Shown one piece after another: positions 53,176-61,808 of a stretch of DNA of 64,000 nt. Below the pieces are notes generated by a model. It saw nothing but the letters and a program-made list of their open reading frames with translations, was not told the DNA's origin and did not search any database. How positions within the stretch are numbered: the stretch's first letter is position 1; each line of letters opens with the position of its first letter. This DNA comes from Terriglobia bacterium (lineage in GTDB: Bacteria; Acidobacteriota; Terriglobia; Terriglobales; Acidobacteriaceae), in NCBI GenBank assembly GCA_032252755.1, contig JAVUPY010000032.1, forward strand, positions 62,001 to 126,000, read 5' to 3'. Position numbers and translations under genes: made by a program.

Positions 53176-54015
53176 TTATCCCCAAATCTCCTTCGCAGTT
53201 CCGACCAGAATCCGCCGCTTTACTTCTTCACTCAGCGGCAGCGCGCGGAAATCGTCGAGATTGCCTTTTATATCCGGCACGCCCGGCCCAGGCCAATCCG
53301 TGCCGAACAGCGACTTGTGTGCGATTTCCTCCAGCCGCGGAAAATACTTGAGCAGCGATTTCGGCGGGTTCCCGCTGATGTCGAGATATACGTTAGGATG
53401 CCGCCGCACCAGGAAGAATGCGGTATCCATCCACAGTGGCCGTCCCCCGTGCGCCAGCAGGATTTTCAGCTTTGGGAAATCGACGGCGACATCGTCGACG
53501 TAAATCGGGTCTCCGTACTTGTTGCGCGCGCCAGGAAAAATCGATGTACCCGTATGAATCATCACCGGGATGCCGTTCGCCTCGGCGGCACTATAAATGA
53601 TCTCCAGTTCCTTCGTTCCGTGCAGGTAATCGTTGGGATAGAGCAACTGGTGCGGCGGGTGGATCTTGATCAGCCGAATGCCGAGGCGGACGATCTGCTC
53701 CATGTCGGCCAGCACGTTGGGCGAATGCTTCGGGTGGATGCTGCCGCACGATAAGAGGCGCTTCGGGTCGGCCTGCACGTATCGCGCAATCCACTCGTTG
53801 ACCTCGGGTGTGAACCCGATGATCTCCGGCGCGACGTAGTTGATGAGTACGGCACGATCCACGCCGCACGCATCAAGATGCGCGAGGAACGCCTTCGGCG
53901 AGCGCGAGAACTCCTCGATCTGCGCGAAGTTCGCTCGCTTGCGCTTCATCGTCGCCAGCGCCTCGGGTCGAAACATTTCTATGGGCGAAATATGTATGTG
54001 ACAGTCGGTGAGCAA
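53176..54015 (-). CDS. Amidohydrolase-family metal-dependent hydrolase
   Basis: 279 residues, TIM-barrel amidohydrolase-2 type. Metal and active-site residues are seen in DCHIHI (HxH), IKIHPPHQ, MIHTGT, LLAHGG and GTDWPGPG (Asp). The TTG start at 54015 has GGGAA upstream. Members decarboxylate or hydrolyse aromatic or cyclic carboxylates, which would suit the aromatic operon nearby, but it is not clearly cotranscribed with it. Confidence 0.85.
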   Translation of the reverse strand: MLTDCHIHISPIEMFRPEALATMKRKRANFAQIEEFSRSPKAFLAHLDACGVDRAVLINYVAPEIIGFTPEVNEWIARYVQADPKRLLSCGSIHPKHSPNVLADMEQIVRLGIRLIKIHPPHQLLYPNDYLHGTKELEIIYSAAEANGIPVMIHTGTSIFPGARNKYGDPIYVDDVAVDFPKLKILLAHGGRPLWMDTAFFLVRRHPNVYLDISGNPPKSLLKYFPRLEEIAHKSLFGTDWPGPGVPDIKGNLDDFRALPLSEEVKRRILVGTAKEIWG

Positions 54016-54143
54016 GTCAGTTCCCAGTGCCCGGTTCCAGTTGAATACCGGCGCTGATGAATTTACCAGATGAACAGCGAGTACCGGCAGGCGGTAAGAG
54101 AAAGGCTCCCGCTTTGGGCAGGAGCTCTCAATTCACAGTTCGA

Positions 54144-54614
54144 CTAGATATGACAATGTCTCATTCCGCGCTTCGCCAGGTATTGCTGGTGATAATCTTC
54201 TGCGCGGTAGAAAGTCTGCGCGGGGACAATCTCGGTCACGATTGGGTTCTGGAACTGCGCCTGGGCCGCCTGCTTTGAAGCCTTTGCTGCAGCTTCCTGC
54301 TCCGGTGAATGGAAGAAGATGACCGAACGATATTGCGTTCCGACATCCGGGCCCTGGCGGTTCTTTGTCGTCGGGTTATGCAGCTTCCAAAAACGGGCGA
54401 GCAGAGTGTCATACGATACACGAGCGGGATCGAACGTCACCTCGACAACCTCGGCATGACCGGTGCGGTCGGTGCACACGTCGTGGTAGGTCGGATTCTC
54501 GAACGTTCCGCCCTCATAGCCGACTGCTGCGTCGACCACACCTGGAATTTCGCGGAAATCAGCTTCTACGCCCCAGAAACACCCCGCCCCAAAAGTAGCT
54601 TTTTCGTAAGACAT
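54144..54614 (-). CDS. msrA: Peptide methionine sulfoxide reductase A
   Basis: 156 residues from ATG 54614 (AGGAG upstream). The catalytic Cys12 is in GAGCFWGVE; other motifs are [12 protein letters not shown] and YRSVIFF. C-terminal HYHQQYL is replaced by DYHQQYLAK, still typical. A near-terminal Cys (RHCHI) could serve as the resolving Cys. It lies 73 bp after the hcrB-like gene on the same strand. Repair of oxidised proteins would suit a cluster with oxygenase activity; cotranscription is possible but not shown. Confidence 0.95.
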   Translation of the reverse strand: MSYEKATFGAGCFWGVEADFREIPGVVDAAVGYEGGTFENPTYHDVCTDRTGHAEVVEVTFDPARVSYDTLLARFWKLHNPTTKNRQGPDVGTQYRSVIFFHSPEQEAAAKASKQAAQAQFQNPIVTEIVPAQTFYRAEDYHQQYLAKRGMRHCHI

Positions 54615-54687
54615 AGTTTCTCCTGTGCTATTCGATGCAGTTCGAGGCTTTTGGTTACGACCTCGTGTCTCTTCGCGCCCTTCGTGG

Positions 54688-55671
54688 TCAGGCTTTGCCT
54701 GCCGCCAAAATCGCCTTCTTCGCGAACACCCGCACCATCTCCCGCCGATACTCTGGTGTGAGCATGGATGTGGTAAGCGGTTTTGCGGTCTGCGCCGCCA
54801 GTTCGGCGACAACCTGTGCGTAGTGCTCGCTCACGGCTCTCCCCACCAGAGCATGTTCAACGCTGGGCACCAGAAGAGGCGCGGGATTCACTCCGGTGAT
54901 CGCGACGCGCACCTGCTCGACGACGCCGCGATTGACCTTCATCGCAACCGCCACTCCGGCGAGCGGATAATCAATTGACCCACGAAGACGAAGCTTCTGG
55001 TAGTTCCCCTTCCAACCCGAGGACGCTTCCGGCAGCAGGACACGCGTCAGCATTTCGTAGCGCTGCATTCGTAGGTGAGCGATGCCGTCATTGCCATAGA
55101 ACTGCGCGATAGGGATGCGGCGGAATCCGTTCGGGCCAGCGACCTCAACTTCGGCATTGAGGCAGAGTAGCGCCGGCGCGGTGTCGCCGCTGAAGACCGC
55201 CCAGCAGACATCGCTCCCCGGCGCGACATGACACTGGTTCCCGTCCTTCTTCAGGCAGAAGCCGCAGCTCTTACGCCATTGCAGCGACTGGTTGTACCAG
55301 AGACAACGCGTATCAAGGCAGAGATTGCCTCCGAGTGTCCCCATATTGCGCAGCACCGGCGACGCGACTGTCACCGCGGCGTGGTGCAGCACGGAGTAAT
55401 TGCGCTGCAGAAAACCAGAATCTTCGATGTTGCTGATCGTCGTCAGCGCCCCGATCTCCACGCCTGCTCCCGGCATCGCGCGAATGCCGTGCATCGACTC
55501 GATCCCACGTATGTCCATCACGTACTTCGGCGTGAACAGCCGCTGTTTCATCGACGGGATCAGGTCGGTTCCCCCGGCTATGATCCGCACATCGGGCGCA
55601 TGCTGCTCAAGAAGGCGGACCGATTCCTGCACCGTTCGCGGACGCAGCAACCGGAACTCGGGGAGGCTCAT
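54688..55671 (-). CDS. hcrB: 4-hydroxybenzoyl-CoA reductase beta subunit-like, FAD plus [4Fe-4S]
   Basis: 327 residues of the molybdenum-hydroxylase FAD subunit fold ([25 protein letters not shown]). A loop not present in ordinary xanthine-dehydrogenase FAD subunits carries Cys123, Cys139, Cys147 and Cys156. From memory, the [4Fe-4S] ligands of the Thauera HcrB subunit are spaced the same way (122, 138, 146, 155). This extra cluster sets 4-hydroxybenzoyl-CoA reductases apart within the family and supports this label. The start overlaps the hcrA stop (ATGA). Confidence 0.82.
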   Translation of the reverse strand: MSLPEFRLLRPRTVQESVRLLEQHAPDVRIIAGGTDLIPSMKQRLFTPKYVMDIRGIESMHGIRAMPGAGVEIGALTTISNIEDSGFLQRNYSVLHHAAVTVASPVLRNMGTLGGNLCLDTRCLWYNQSLQWRKSCGFCLKKDGNQCHVAPGSDVCWAVFSGDTAPALLCLNAEVEVAGPNGFRRIPIAQFYGNDGIAHLRMQRYEMLTRVLLPEASSGWKGNYQKLRLRGSIDYPLAGVAVAMKVNRGVVEQVRVAITGVNPAPLLVPSVEHALVGRAVSEHYAQVVAELAAQTAKPLTTSMLTPEYRREMVRVFAKKAILAAGKA

Positions 55672-58157
55672 CGGCTGCCCTCCGGTTTCGCGCCGTGTTC
55701 GCGGAACTGCGCGGGTGCGGCGGGATCGACACCCTCCGTCAGGTCGAGACGCTTCATTCCCTTTTGCGCACGCAGGGCGGCCAGTACACGCTCCGGCGTG
55801 AACGGAGCTTCATGCAGGCGCACGCCAACGGCGTCGAAAATGGCGTTGCTGATCACAGGAATTGTCGCGGCCAGCGAGCCCTCGCCGGCCTCCTTTGCAC
55901 CGAACGGACCTTCGGGTTCGATACTCTCGACAATGATTGGCTCGACCAGGGGCGATTCGATGGATGCTGGCGTCGCGTAATTAAGCAGGCCGGGATTCAT
56001 CGCCCGCCCGGCATTCCACGCGATCTCTTCCTGCAGCGCCTGGCCCAACCCCATCGAGACCGAACCGATGATCTGCCCTTCGACGCCGAGTGGGTTCAGC
56101 GCGCGACCGCAATCGTGCGCCGCCCAGATCTTATGTACCGTCACCTGCCCGGTCTCTTCGTCTACAGACACTTCAGCCACCTGCGCGGCATAAGAGTACG
56201 CTGGCGCAGGACCTACTCCCGCGCCCTTGAACAGCGCGCCGCGCGAATCCGACGGCGGAGAGTACCACCCGACGCCCCGTAAGGCACCAAACTTCGCGAT
56301 CGTGAGTTCGACCGCCTCGTCGAAGGTCATCCACTGTTTCTTCTTCTCCTCCCCGAAGATCTTCTGAAGAGAACCCCGAGGAGCACCGGATCGGGCGGCA
56401 ACACCGTGTACACGCTCCAGTCTCTCTAGTTCGATACTTCGCTCCATCCCCCGTCTGTAAATCGTCTCGTCTTTTATAACGACGTTCTCAGATTCGCAAC
56501 CGAACGAGCCGGCCGCCCCCGCGAGCATCTGGTTGCGCACGCTCTCTGCTGCATGCAGCGCGGCGTTTCCGGTCATGAGAGTTACACGACTCGAATAAGA
56601 ACCCAGATCGACTGGCGTTAGGTCCGTGTCGCCAGAGATGATTTTGACGCGGTCTAGTTTGCAGCCAAGTGCCTCGGCGACGATCTGGGCGATTACCGTG
56701 TCGGAGCCCTGCCCGATTTCCGGGGCGCCCGTGAACACGACCACCGAACCATCGCGCTCGAGTTTTACTTCGACCGTCGACTGTGGCGTATCGGAGCGTA
56801 GAATCGGATTCGCCGCGCCGCTCACATAATGACTACACGCCAATCCAAGGCCACGCCCGCGACCGAGTTTTCCCTTGCGGAGCTTCCACTGAGAACGCTC
56901 GACCACTTTCTCGATGCACTCGGGAAGGCCGTAACTTTGCACGCGCAGACCGTTCGCCGTGACCGTGGGCGCTTTCAGTAGATTTCGCGTGCGGATTACC
57001 GCGGGATCGATTTTCAGCTTCGCCGCGAGCTCGTCGAGGGCACTCTCGAACGCAAAGCGCACGTTGACCGTGCCGTGACCGCGCATGGCGCCACACGCGG
57101 GCTTGTTCGTGAGCACGCGGTAGCCGTCGAAGCGCACATGCTGCAGATCGTAAATCGCATGCAGCAGCGCCCCGGAATAGAGGACCGAGACAGGTCCGTA
57201 GGAGCAATATGCGCCGCCATCCTGGATGACTTTCGCGGAGACTCCGGTGATGCGGCCATCGTTTTTTGAGCCGATCTTCAAATCCACAATCGTTCTGGGT
57301 CGCCCACGGTGTGCCCAGAAGACTTCTTCGCGCGTGTAGGTGATCTTGACGGGAGCCATTGCCTTTCGCGCCGCAACGGCTGCAATGATCTCCAGCGGAT
57401 TAATCTCGCTCTTGCCGCCGAACCCGCCGCCGACCAGCGGCTTGATCACGCGTATCTGTGAAATCGGCAGATCGAGCACCAGGGAAAGCTTGTGCTGCAG
57501 GTAGAACGGCACCTGCGTCGAGGACCAGACGGTGAGCCGCCACGATTCGCCAGTCTGAGGATTGAGTTCAAACGCGGCCAGAGTGGAGTGGGGCTCCATC
57601 GCAGCGTGCGTCACTTCGTTCGCGATGTACCGAGCCTCGTGGACTAAATCGGCGGACGCCAGCACCGTGTCCGGATCGCCAAAAACGTGGTGATATTCCT
57701 TCTCGATATTGCGCGGCTTGTCGGCGTGAATGAGTTCGCCCGTCGCCTTCATCGACTGCTCGGGATCGAAGTAGGCCGGTAGCGGTTGATACTGAACATC
57801 AATCAGTTCCAGCGCGCGCTCTGCGGTCGCCTCATCGATCGCTATGACGCACGCGACGTTGTCGCCGATGTATCGAACTTTGTCGACCGCCAGCGCGGTC
57901 TCGTCATGACCGATCGGAAGAATGCCGTACGCCGTCGGACAGTCGGCGCCGGTGAGCACCGCCGCGACGCCGGCGAGTGCTTGCGCTTTCGAAGCGTCGA
58001 TGTGGAGAATTCGTGCGTGGGCGTGTGGGGAATGCAATATCTTACCGATGAGCATGCCGGGAAGCGAAATGTCGTCGGTGTACTGTCCGGCGCCTATCGT
58101 CTTTCGCGTTGCATCGACGAATGACACGGGCTTACCTACGACAGAGTAGTCGCTCAT
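55668..58157 (-). CDS. hcrA: 4-hydroxybenzoyl-CoA reductase alpha subunit-like (molybdopterin)
   Basis: 829 residues, a molybdenum hydroxylase large subunit. Seen are the N-terminal hammerhead domain (about 15-115), the GGGFGGK motif (about 230), GAMRGHG and the catalytic Glu756 in PFGAKEAGEGS. The enzyme would remove the para-hydroxyl of 4-hydroxybenzoyl-CoA to give benzoyl-CoA, with its two electron-transfer subunits encoded on both sides. The assignment to Hcr rests on the beta-subunit cluster and the neighbouring aromatic acyl-CoA genes. A plain xanthine or aldehyde dehydrogenase is the alternative. Confidence 0.82.
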   Translation of the reverse strand: MSDYSVVGKPVSFVDATRKTIGAGQYTDDISLPGMLIGKILHSPHAHARILHIDASKAQALAGVAAVLTGADCPTAYGILPIGHDETALAVDKVRYIGDNVACVIAIDEATAERALELIDVQYQPLPAYFDPEQSMKATGELIHADKPRNIEKEYHHVFGDPDTVLASADLVHEARYIANEVTHAAMEPHSTLAAFELNPQTGESWRLTVWSSTQVPFYLQHKLSLVLDLPISQIRVIKPLVGGGFGGKSEINPLEIIAAVAARKAMAPVKITYTREEVFWAHRGRPRTIVDLKIGSKNDGRITGVSAKVIQDGGAYCSYGPVSVLYSGALLHAIYDLQHVRFDGYRVLTNKPACGAMRGHGTVNVRFAFESALDELAAKLKIDPAVIRTRNLLKAPTVTANGLRVQSYGLPECIEKVVERSQWKLRKGKLGRGRGLGLACSHYVSGAANPILRSDTPQSTVEVKLERDGSVVVFTGAPEIGQGSDTVIAQIVAEALGCKLDRVKIISGDTDLTPVDLGSYSSRVTLMTGNAALHAAESVRNQMLAGAAGSFGCESENVVIKDETIYRRGMERSIELERLERVHGVAARSGAPRGSLQKIFGEEKKKQWMTFDEAVELTIAKFGALRGVGWYSPPSDSRGALFKGAGVGPAPAYSYAAQVAEVSVDEETGQVTVHKIWAAHDCGRALNPLGVEGQIIGSVSMGLGQALQEEIAWNAGRAMNPGLLNYATPASIESPLVEPIIVESIEPEGPFGAKEAGEGSLAATIPVISNAIFDAVGVRLHEAPFTPERVLAALRAQKGMKRLDLTEGVDPAAPAQFREHGAKPEGSR

Positions 58158-58642
58158 TCGCCCACGGCCGCCCGTGCCTGCGACTTCAATGCGAGTTTCA
58201 CCGCGTCGTACATCTGGGTGTACCCGGTGCAGCGACAGAGATTGCCGCTGATGGCGCGCTTGATCTCTTCATCGCTTGGGTCAGGATTGTTCTCCAGAAG
58301 CGCCTTAATCGTCATCAGGAAGCCGGGCGTGCAGAAGCCGCACTGGGAGCCGCCGCTGGCACCCCAGGCGCGCTGGAGAGCGTTGAGGCGGCCATCGCCT
58401 GCGAGCGACTCGACGGTCATGATCTCGCTTCCCTGGCATGAGGCTGCCAGTAATGTGCACGAAAGCATGGGAACGCCGTCGATGAGAACCGCGCAGGCGC
58501 CGCAGGAAGAGTCGTCGCACGCCTGCTTGGAGCCGGTCAGGCCGAGGTCCCGCCGCAGCACATCGAGCAACAGCCGGTTGGGTTCGGCCGCCAACTGGTG
58601 CTCCCGTCCATTCACACGAAGAGTTATGAGTTCTTTGTTCAT
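58154..58642 (-). CDS. hcrC: 4-hydroxybenzoyl-CoA reductase gamma subunit-like, [2Fe-2S]x2
   Basis: 162 residues from ATG 58642. The plant-type cluster motif CDDSSCGAC ... C (about 44-66) and the second cluster CGFCTPG ... CRCTG (about 104-141) are complete. This is the usual electron-entry subunit of the molybdenum hydroxylases. The stop overlaps hcrA (ATGA), so hcrC-hcrA-hcrB are translationally coupled in that order. Confidence 0.88.
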   Translation of the reverse strand: MNKELITLRVNGREHQLAAEPNRLLLDVLRRDLGLTGSKQACDDSSCGACAVLIDGVPMLSCTLLAASCQGSEIMTVESLAGDGRLNALQRAWGASGGSQCGFCTPGFLMTIKALLENNPDPSDEEIKRAISGNLCRCTGYTQMYDAVKLALKSQARAAVGE

Positions 58643-58711
58643 GACGGATGCGGTGTAGCGGAATAGTCTATCGTGTTTCGCGAAGGTACAAACGACTTTT
58701 GCGAGCAGCAA

Positions 58712-59032
58712 TCAGTACAGCGGCACCTTGGGATCGATTTCGCGCGACCAGCGGTCGATGCCGCCGCGTAAGGATTGAACCTGTTCGAATCCCTGCTGGC
58801 GCAGCCAGGCGGTCACGTTCAGCGAGCGCATGCCATGGTGACAGTAGACGACGATGTGCTGCTCGGGATCGAGTTCCTGCACCCGCGCCGGAATTTCGCC
58901 CATGGGAATGTGCACCGAGGGTTCAATCGCCGCTGTCGCGCGTTCCACCGGTTCGCGAACATCAAGAACAATGAGGTCGGCTTTGTTGTCGAGTTTCTGT
59001 TTCAGATCTTGTGTGGTGAGTTCCCAATCCAT
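58712..59032 (-). CDS. Single-domain rhodanese
   Basis: 106 residues with the rhodanese loop Cys64-H-H-G-M-R-S (VYCHHGMRS) and the opening DLIVLDVREPVE. It can carry a persulfide. It sits 69 bp upstream of the hcr genes in the same direction. Molybdenum hydroxylases need a sulfido ligand on Mo, so a sulfur-delivery role is a reasonable but unproven idea. Confidence 0.88.
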   Translation of the reverse strand: MDWELTTQDLKQKLDNKADLIVLDVREPVERATAAIEPSVHIPMGEIPARVQELDPEQHIVVYCHHGMRSLNVTAWLRQQGFEQVQSLRGGIDRWSREIDPKVPLY

Positions 59033-59067
59033 AAGCTACTCAGCTTCTCAACTACTCAGCGAAACAG

Positions 59068-59280
59068 TCAATACGTTCGGCGCATTGCAGACAGCCGCTG
59101 CGGCGTGACCTGCATATCGGCGGTTTCTATCACGACCGTGTCCATGCTACAGCCCGGGCATACTGCCGTCTCGCCTTCATTCCAGAAGTCCTGGATCTCC
59201 TTGAAGAGGAAAATGCGGCCACAGTTATAGCAGCCGCAAACTGCGTCAGGATTCGTGCGTTCGTAGTGGCCGTCACTCAT
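59068..59280 (-). CDS. Small Cys-rich protein in the aromatic operon
   Basis: 70 residues from ATG 59280. It holds CGCYNC (about 15-20) and CPGC (about 42-45), a probable zinc ribbon, and an aromatic acidic centre. Start overlaps the previous stop (ATGA). Function unknown. Confidence 0.65.
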   Translation of the reverse strand: MSDGHYERTNPDAVCGCYNCGRIFLFKEIQDFWNEGETAVCPGCSMDTVVIETADMQVTPQRLSAMRRTY

Positions 59281-59585
59281 AAGAACCAATAACGAAGAAT
59301 AATTCTGTTCAGAACTAAGTTTCTCCCGAGGACAGTCCGAATTGCCTGTTTGTATTGTTCTCTTGTAGAGGGGGTGATCATGGCCATTTGCAGCAACTCC
59401 GCCATCTTCCTCTCGAAGTCTTTCCCTTCCCATGGACTGGGCGAGTAAACAGACGGTCCCGAGTTGTAGTGTTCAGAGCCGAAGAGCCGGTTCTTGTCAC
59501 TATCGTAGAGGCTAGTCCCGTTTTCGCGGTAGGCCATGTAGTCCATCGCGGAAATCAGAGTCTCTTTTGCTTCGGTAACCGTCAC
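59277..59585 (-). CDS. Small hypothetical protein in the aromatic operon
   Basis: 102 residues from GTG 59585, whose GTGA overlaps the stop of the crotonase gene; GGTGGGG lies just upstream. The stop overlaps the next start as ATGA. The protein is soluble with helical stretches (AKETLISAMDYMAYREN; FERKMAELLQMAMI). No known family. The coupled overlaps on both sides support it being a real gene. Confidence 0.55.
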   Translation of the reverse strand: MTVTEAKETLISAMDYMAYRENGTSLYDSDKNRLFGSEHYNSGPSVYSPSPWEGKDFERKMAELLQMAMITPSTREQYKQAIRTVLGRNLVLNRIILRYWFL

Positions 59586-60349
59586 TTCCCCACCCACTTA
59601 GCCCGTCGCTTCTCCACAAACGCCCGGATTCCCTCTTTCGCGTCTTCGGTCTTCATCAGTTCGTCGACGTAGATTTGCTCGGAGCGGGCGAGACCCTTGT
59701 CGAAGTGTATGGCGTTCCAGGCGTAGAAGGCCTTTTTCGCGATGCCGAGTGCGGCCGGGCTGAACTGCTGGACGCGCGCGACGGTTTCGGTCATCGGTAT
59801 CTCAGGGTCGCCGGCAACGCCATTCACGAGGCCCATGTCGTGCGCCTCCTGGGCCGTCACCATGCGAGCGGTCAGGAGCAGTTCTGCGGCGCGCTTCTGG
59901 CCGATAACCGCACTCAGGGCCACCATCGCGACGGGTGCGTAGGATGCCAGCTTGATCTCCGGGAAGCCGAAAACCGCATCCGGACAGCAATAGATCAGAT
60001 CGCACATCAGCGCGAGTTCCGCGCCGCCACCCAGGCAATGTCGCCGGACCGTGGCTATCGTCAGCTTCCGAGAGTTGACAATCGCGCCGATGACTTCGTG
60101 AAATTTGCGCAGGATCGGCTCGAAACCGTCCGGATCATGTGAGCCTATATCGACTCCCGCGGAAAACGCGCGTTCGGAACCGGCAAATACGACCGCAACG
60201 ATTCCCGGTCGCCGCTCGATATCGGCAAGCGCGAGTGACAGGTCATCGATCATCTCAGCATCGATGATGTTCAGGGGCGGATTGTTCAGCGTGATTCGCG
60301 CGACCGTGGGATGAAGTTCAACTTTCAGACGACGGTATTGGTCGGACAT
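59582..60349 (-). CDS. Crotonase-family hydratase, cyclohexa-1,5-dienecarbonyl-CoA hydratase-like
   Basis: 255 residues. The crotonase fold retains both catalytic Glu (GGGAELALMCDLIYCCPDA and FGFPEIKL). Several segments recall the Thauera dienoyl-CoA hydratase (Dch): NPPLNIIDAEMI, the FSAGVDIGSHDPD segment and the C-terminal YVDELMKTEDAKEGIRAF. Dch hydrates the product of benzoyl-CoA reductase in the anaerobic pathway. The label dch is held back because crotonases are easily misassigned. Confidence 0.75.
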   Translation of the reverse strand: MSDQYRRLKVELHPTVARITLNNPPLNIIDAEMIDDLSLALADIERRPGIVAVVFAGSERAFSAGVDIGSHDPDGFEPILRKFHEVIGAIVNSRKLTIATVRRHCLGGGAELALMCDLIYCCPDAVFGFPEIKLASYAPVAMVALSAVIGQKRAAELLLTARMVTAQEAHDMGLVNGVAGDPEIPMTETVARVQQFSPAALGIAKKAFYAWNAIHFDKGLARSEQIYVDELMKTEDAKEGIRAFVEKRRAKWVGK

Positions 60350-60512
60350 GTTGGTCTCGGCTCCAGCACGTCAATAAAAGCTATTGTAAGGCAGGAGAGC
60401 AAGTTCTCAGTTCGGTTCTCAGTTCAGTTAGACCCCCGAGTGTTCGAGACAATCAAAGAACCAGAAAACTCTGGCCCAAGTGGGAATGAGAACCGAGAAC
60501 TGGGAATTGCTT
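60350..60512. repeat. GTTCTCAGTTC-type direct and inverted repeats
   Basis: AGTTCTCAGTTCGGTTCTCAG lies near 60403 and the opposite-sense GAGAACCGAGAACTGGGAA near 60486. They fill the 163-bp gap between boxB and the crotonase gene and could fold into a long hairpin. Confidence 0.55.
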
Positions 60513-61688
60513 CTAGATGTTGATCGCGCTCTTCCGCACCTCGCCGATCGACGCCAGCGGATCGCGTGCACCCTCCTTCGGGCTGATCCACTTCGGCTCA
60601 TTCCGAATGACGTCGAGCAGCCGCGCCCTGTCCTGCTCGTTCGGCAGCCACTCGCCCAGGCGCTGTTCGTATTCGCGATCGCCGACGGGTTCGCCTGTCT
60701 TCGGGTGAAACTTCTGATCTTTCCACCGGCCGATCTCGCGATTGAACTTAATGTCCGGCGCGTAGAGTGGCTCTGTTCCCGGCTTCAGGTAGTTGTTCAA
60801 CCGGTCGACCAGCCCCGCGACCTCCTGGTGATAGAGCGCCCGGTTGTAGTCGTTCAAATCGTCGAGATCCGCCGCCGTATCGTTCTTCGGCTCGTCGTAG
60901 CGCCCTTTCACACCCCAGACGTACGCCCAGTGTGCGCTCGACGAGTGATCCGTACCGAACAGGTCGTGTGAGCACGAGATCCACTTGTTGAGATATTTCT
61001 GCAGCAGGTCGGCGGGTATGATGCCCGCCTTCACGATGCGCGCGAGGCCGTCGTTGCCCGTACCCATGTGGAATGCCTCTTCGCGCAGCATGTAGCTCAT
61101 CGAGCGGCCCAGCGGCGCGAAGGCCGAGTACTTGAGCATTTGCAACTGGAACTTGCCGTCGCGGTCGACGAAGTCGGTGTAGGTGAAGAAGTCCAGCCAG
61201 TTATCGACGTCGACGTTGAAGGCGCCAAGCAGTCGCTGATTTTCAAACGCGCGACGTTCAAGCAGTTTCTGCGCTTCGACTTTTCCGGATGACCCGAAGA
61301 ATTCGACGAGGACCGCTGACATCTGCCAGCCGTGGCGCATCTCCTCGATCATCACGCGCGTGAGCGCCTGGCGGTCGTAGTCGGTCGGAGCGGTTTCGAA
61401 CAGGAAGCGCTGCTGCTCGACCGACGCGAACTCGGTGTCGCCCTGGTAGACGATCATGTTGAGTAGCGCGTCGCGGATGTTCTGCGTCGGAATCTGACGC
61501 ACGTTCTCCCACTTCTTGCGGCCCTTGAACGAGCCGAACTGGATCTCGTCGGTTTCGATGGCGCCGAAGAGCGTGTCGAACTTGAAGTTCTGGATCTCGC
61601 CGGTATTGACGCCGATTTCCTTGCGCCAATCTTCGAACATTCCGACCCAATCGTTGAAGCTGCCGATCTTGAAAACTTTTCCGGGCAT
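60513..61688 (-). CDS. boxB: Benzoyl-CoA 2,3-epoxidase subunit-like diiron protein
   Basis: 391 residues from ATG 61688 (GAGAGG upstream). Segments recall BoxB from memory: VYQGDTEFASVEQQRFL, KLLERRAFENQRLLGAFN, DRDGKFQLQML and EWLPNEQDRARLLD. Diiron ligands fit Glu86 or Glu91, the ExxH pairs Glu116/His119 (IEEMRH) and Glu204/His207 (REEAFH). It is shorter than the roughly 470 residues of classical BoxB, mostly through missing parts near the ends. It would epoxidise benzoyl-CoA or a related acyl-CoA with O2. No BoxA or BoxC gene is in the window. Confidence 0.8.
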   Translation of the reverse strand: MPGKVFKIGSFNDWVGMFEDWRKEIGVNTGEIQNFKFDTLFGAIETDEIQFGSFKGRKKWENVRQIPTQNIRDALLNMIVYQGDTEFASVEQQRFLFETAPTDYDRQALTRVMIEEMRHGWQMSAVLVEFFGSSGKVEAQKLLERRAFENQRLLGAFNVDVDNWLDFFTYTDFVDRDGKFQLQMLKYSAFAPLGRSMSYMLREEAFHMGTGNDGLARIVKAGIIPADLLQKYLNKWISCSHDLFGTDHSSSAHWAYVWGVKGRYDEPKNDTAADLDDLNDYNRALYHQEVAGLVDRLNNYLKPGTEPLYAPDIKFNREIGRWKDQKFHPKTGEPVGDREYEQRLGEWLPNEQDRARLLDVIRNEPKWISPKEGARDPLASIGEVRKSAINI

Positions 61689-61808
61689 AAGAACCTCTCT
61701 TGGGTGCCGGGTTCCGGGTTCCAAGTACCGGGTCACTTTCTTTTTTATCCAGAGTGCCAAGGCTAAACCGACTCTACCTCGGTACCCGGCGCCCGGTACC
61801 TGGTACCC
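61689..61808. repeat. GGTACC/GGTTCC-type repeats between boxB and the hydratase gene
   Basis: GGGTTCCGGGTTCC and, facing it, CGGTACCCGGCGCCCGGTACC occur within the 120-bp gap, a set of direct and inverted units. A possible stem or dispersed repeat; boxB still has its own ribosome-binding site after it. Confidence 0.55.
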
